The translations under genes were made by a program, and so were the position numbers. 64,000 nt of DNA from Lagopus muta. Its lineage: Eukaryota > Chordata > Aves > Galliformes > Phasianidae. Where the stretch lies: assembly GCF_023343835.1 (NCBI RefSeq), contig NC_064433.1, positions 186,396,277-186,460,276 of the forward strand, given 5' to 3'. This document shows positions 59,654 through 64,000 of this stretch, piece by piece; the first letter of the stretch is position 1, and the number at the start of each line of letters is the position of its first letter. The notes under the pieces are model-generated. The model made no database searches. It was not told where the DNA came from and worked only from the letters and a program-made list of their open reading frames with translations.

Positions 59654-60292
59654 ATGTGGAGGTCTTCATCAAGTGCCTTTGAGAAGGAAATCCTCATTTA
59701 TGAGAGCGTACCAGTTTTAGAGGATGGTTAAAACCCATTCTCTAGCTTAAATGAGCTTTAATGATGTTTTTCAGACCAGAGAAAAAAGTTTTGCTAGGTG
59801 AGGACTCTAAACTCTGCACTGAGTACTGTAGGCTTCTTCTCTGGAGTCTAACAGTTGATCACCTAGAATGCAGTTGGCATTTTGTTAACAGTGGTGATAA
59901 TTATTAGTCATAGGATATACATTTTTCTGTCACCAGTTGTGTGGTTTTTTTTGTTGTTTTTTTGCCATGGACAATCTTGAACATCACAGCAGGTGCTGTG
60001 ATAATATGTAGCTACTCTGAAAGGACACTGTAGTGCCTTACTTCTCAGAAATCATGAAGTCACTGCAGTTAATAACTTAAGTGTGTGTTGGGGAGGGAAT
60101 GGGCAATTCTTCTGATTAAAGGGAAATTTTAAAGCTTTAAGTGTCCTGCAAAAGCTGCAAGTCAAACTCTTATGATGATGAAAATCAGTTCTGTGTTTTG
60201 GCCTGTTACTAAATGCTCCAGTTCTGGATTTCACTGCTGTACTTTGCAATTGATCATCTCAGAGTTCAATAAAAATTATCCCACTGCTATAG
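59654..60292 (+). other. CTSC: CTSC 3' untranslated region
   Basis: About 640 nt of AT-rich sequence from the stop codon to a canonical AATAAA at 60268-60273, with cleavage expected around 60285-60295. The exact end is inferred; the next AATAAA seen downstream is near 62213 and is more likely unrelated. Confidence 0.75.
60268..60273 (+). terminator. CTSC: Polyadenylation signal AATAAA of CTSC
   Basis: Canonical hexamer in CAATAAAAATT, 615 nt after the stop codon. It is followed within about 30 nt by a GT-rich stretch (TAGTTGTTTGTACTTG) suitable as a downstream element. Confidence 0.8.
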
Positions 60293-63200
60293 TTGTTTGT
60301 ACTTGAAGTAGTTTTGAACTTGTTAAGGACGACTTGCTTCAGCAGAATGTATAATGACTGGGAAGGAAGGTGAAAGGAGGGGATGAATTAAAATCATCCA
60401 AATGAAGCCAAGGTTCTTACAGCTGTGTCAAGTAAGGTTGGCAGTGCCCAGGAGCTGAGTAGTCCTTGCTGAGTAAACTGCTGCTCACATGAATAGGTAG
60501 GAGTGTCCTGGAGATGAGACCTAGTTTCATATGTGGAAGAAAACTTCAGTTATCTGTTACAGTAACAGATGCCCAAAGCAGTATTTTGTATATCAAATAT
60601 ATTCAAGGACATGGAGAACTTTATAAGTGGGTAAAGTGTCTGTTAGTGACCAAAATGTCTCATTTAAATTAGGTGGGAAAACTCCTTTTTACTTCACTTT
60701 TCCATGGAGAAAATACATAGAACCATACTAACAACAGTCTCCAAGATAACATGGTGTCATTTGGATCACTTTTAGCTGGGGTCTGTTGTGGGTTGGGAAG
60801 GAGTTTCACCTTGTTCCTTCCTGAAAGGTTTATTTGATGTTGCTGCAAACTGAGATGCCCTGTGATGACTTAATCCTGTGGTAGTGGCTGCAGTATACTG
60901 TGAGGCTACACAGTTGTCCCACAGATATTCTGAAATACACAACCAAGCATGATGACGCGTTTTCTCTTTTGCTTCTCCCTAGACCTGAACCCTATTCCTA
61001 GGGAAAGCACTGGTATAGAAGCACTAAGAAAATTGTTCCTGAGGTGTGAGAGGCAATACTACTCTTTTCTTGCCTTTTATGATGGGGAGGGATGGTGGGG
61101 TACAGATTTCCCTAGACAATGTATGCACAGTTTGTGCCTGCTATGTTACCATGCATCATAATGGTGTGATAGTTTATGTGCTGGTAAATTTCTCTCAGTA
61201 AACTACCCCACATCTTTTATCTGGGGATTGATTTGAGTTACACTAATAAAACTAAAGCTGGAAATTGCTTGAAACTAAACAATCAGGTATAGAAGAAATT
61301 GTCTGCTTTCATTATGAAAGACAACAGTGCTGGCTGCACTGTAATGCCAGCAGCATACTGCCTGCTATGTTGGTATTATAGCTGCACAGCTTGACCTAAT
61401 TTGGATGGCTGCTTTTCTATACATAGTTAACACAGATACAAACTCTTGTGAGGTATGAAAGATGATCTGCTGTGTATAAATGATCTGCAGGCTTATTCTG
61501 TCACCTGCAATTGCCTGTGGTTTCACTACGGAGGTATAATGTGTTTTGAATATTGATTTGAATATCAAATGCATTCAGAAGTGTCTATTAATAAGCAGCT
61601 ATCTTCATGAGTTTTGTATAGATGTGCTGGGTTCTTAGATTTCTTTAACTTCTCTAGTACTGTTTTGAAGATAAGCTTCAGAACAGATACAAAAGGTAGG
61701 TCATCCTTATTAGTTTTACAGTCCATCAACCATTAGAAAACTGGATCTTAACTCATTATCACCAAGCTGCTGCTGACAGTTGTGGCACTACTAATATAAA
61801 GGCATGTTGTTCACCTTGATTCATGTTAGCTACATCTTCTGAATAAGATTATATGTTCTTTTGTTAGAAATTTGTCTGTCACTCCTTGTGTGTGGCAGCT
61901 GCATTGGTGTTAATGTGAGCTCTCAGAGCTGTCTGTCACCATCACTGCCACCAACAACTGTCATCAAATGTGCTTGTTTGCTTCTGACTATGTATGTGGT
62001 TGTCCCTGTTTTCTGTTTCAAAGTTGCATGGAAAAATGTATGTCAAGCCATCAGCTTGATGGAGCTGGTTATGTGGCCCATGTGACATTTGTATTCTCAG
62101 CTTTTGTTTGGGATTGTGAGGCCAGGCATAGAAATTATGTCTTGCAGCCAGGTGCTGAAGAGCAGATGCATTTTCTTCCCAGGGGCCAAAAGAAATGCAA
62201 CTGCAAGGACTAATAAACGTTTTTGTAATCATAGAATCATAGGATATCCTTAGTATGCTGGGTTGCAAAGAGCAAATCGTTCTGGTATCCTGTGTTGTCA
62301 GAAGTAAGGAAGTGGGGGTAAGCTTGGCTATAAGTACAGAAGACAGCGAAAAACATGCTGCCTACAAAATGGAGAGGCACAGGTCTCTGCAACTTCACCT
62401 TTTCTAAGAGGCTGTAGTTTGTTCAGATGGTTTCTGTCTATGAGTGATGTGTTAAATGGAAGAAGCTTGAAATGAGAAACAAGGTATCACCTAGGAGAAT
62501 AATTGCACATTTTTTGGAAATTGTCTTGTGGTGAACAAGTAGGAGCCCAATCTATTTAACTCATGAAAAGAAAGTTAATAGATAATGTCATGGTTGATGA
62601 TACTTTCAATGGAAACAGCTGATTGTCAGCCCAGCAAATGTATTAAAAATTCAATGTTTTGAACCTGGATATGTAAAAAGGACAAATAAAATTTAGCTGT
62701 TTGGCAGCAAATATTGTAAATACGTAAAGCCTATTGAAGGCCATGGTGGTGTTTCCATCTCTGGAGCTGGATCATTCTGTACTTCAAGCATTTCCCCTGG
62801 TACAAGAACTGCACTGGGAAATCTGGTAATTGGTATTTGGAGGAGACCTTACCAGACCATAATAATTCATTGCTGTGATCTGAGGACGTGAAATACAAGG
62901 TGACTTTTAGCTTCCAAAGTTCCCTGTCTAACCTGACATGACATGCTGCATCAGAAATAACAGAAGAGGCTTTTTCCTAGATTTATTTAAACTGCTAAAA
63001 CTGGGGCTAAGAGTTTTACGAGTTTTATAGATCCAAGGGTCTTGGGAAGAAAAAGAAAATCATAATGTGCACCAGTGGATATTATTAAAATAGCAAACTT
63101 GGGAGAACATGATACTCTGATAGCTTCTCTTTTCTCTCCTTTAATGAACTGCAGTCAAATCTGTTGCTCTCTTTCCACTATTGCTGGAGACTTGAGAACT

Positions 63201-64000
63201 TGTTTGTAAAAAGAAGTTAAAACCATAGGACTGCTTCAAAAGGTTCCTGGGCTAATGTAGGACTTAGTGTCACCTTCAGGAACATTAATTTGTGTACCTC
63301 AACTATTTGGCTTTCAAAATGTGATTACAAGAAGCTTGCAGGTATTGTTAATGGAAAAGCTGCAAGGATGTAAGCTGAAGAATTTTGACACATTTCTTCC
63401 TCAGTTATGTTTAGAAAAACACAAATGATTTTTCTTTTCTTTCTGAGATGCAGAAAGATGGAATAACAAAACATTTTTTTCAGTGGTTTCATCCCTTTAC
63501 CAAAATTTCCAGTTTTAACTCTCATTCTTGACAATCACTGCCTTCCCCTCTGGAATGTGACTTTTTCCACTAAATCAAACGTTGCTTCAGAAAAACCACA
63601 TCTAGCATATGTTAAAATTCTCTTTAGGATGTGAAAGCTATCATTGCTTTCACTTTCACCTCAATAGGTGGATTATATTTAAATTTGACTCTGCTCTAGA
63701 TCATCATGAGTGATAAAGACACCTTTATATAGCTGTGGCTAACTTAACATTGTGTTGAAATTGCATAGCCTCCAGAATTTTCTGAAGATCAATGCCTGGA
63801 GCCTGCCAGGGCTGGGATGCAGTGGTGGACTAATGAATGAGGAGAAAGGTTTTGGGGCTCATCTGCACTCAGATCTGCCTGTGAGTTAGGAGGAGCTTCA
63901 GGGTGTTGCAGGAATAGGACAAGAGTATTGAAGGCCCAATTCCTGCATGCATGGCAAAATTTTGTTCATGGTATCTGCAGCATTAAGATCAGCAAATGGT
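60293..64000. other. Intergenic sequence downstream of CTSC
   Basis: AT-rich with one tiny CR1 remnant (62226). No exon of a neighbouring gene, RNA gene or further repeat is recognisable. Vertebrate synteny would place RAB38 further along, outside the window. Confidence 0.6.
62226..62262 (-). mobile_element. Very short CR1 3'-end remnant, reverse
   Basis: AATCATAGAATCATAGGATA followed by a degraded TATGCTGGGTTG. Under 40 bp, so tentative. Confidence 0.5.

Noticed and set aside
62213..62218. AATAAA downstream of CTSC as a distal polyadenylation site
   Set aside because: It is nearly 2 kb past a good proximal signal, and nothing in the sequence links it to the gene; RNA data would be needed.
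1..64000. CRISPR arrays, bacterial operons, tRNA or rRNA genes
   Set aside because: The window is bird nuclear DNA; no spaced identical repeats of CRISPR type and no A-box/B-box pairs or rRNA motifs were seen by eye.

Overview
This is vertebrate nuclear DNA, almost certainly from a galliform bird (chicken or a close relative). The main reason is about two dozen fragments of the avian CR1 retrotransposon, recognisable by their (ATTCTATG)n-type 3' ends and by the conserved C-terminus of the CR1 reverse-transcriptase reading frame. The only gene I can support is the complete CTSC gene (cathepsin C / dipeptidyl peptidase 1) on the + strand. It has seven coding exons between 44724 and 59653, all with GT-AG introns, encodes 460 residues, and has a polyadenylation signal at 60268. 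In vertebrates CTSC usually lies between GRM5/TYR and RAB38, but I see no exon of those neighbours here. Layout: 1-44 kb is AT-rich intergenic DNA holding CR1 fragments on both strands, homopolymer and short tandem tracts, a degenerate tandem array of roughly 0.4-kb units at about 15.9-17.7 kb, a head-to-head CR1 pair at 26.3-27.2 kb, and a CR1 cluster at 35.1-36.9 kb in which one element is inserted inside another. From 44.06 to 44.55 kb the sequence becomes GC-rich: two CR1 pieces and a degenerate ~19-bp minisatellite lie directly against the CpG-rich CTSC promoter and exon 1 (44.53-44.96 kb). Intron 1 opens with a pure-purine (GGA)n/G14 block. From 60.3 to 64 kb the sequence is intergenic with no coding signal. 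The single gene encodes a lysosomal cysteine exopeptidase. The N-terminal exclusion domain is encoded by exons 1-3, the activation peptide by exons 3-5, and the papain-like catalytic domain by exons 5-7. All catalytic residues (Gln249, Cys255, His402, Asn424) are intact. I found no prokaryote-like system, CRISPR array, tRNA or rRNA. The more notable points are structural: the rapidly evolving promoter-proximal minisatellite with an in-frame upstream ATG, the intron-1 purine block, the tandem array, and the nested and inverted CR1 arrangements. Coordinates of repeat edges are visual estimates; the exon boundaries are exact to the base as far as frame and splice consensus allow.
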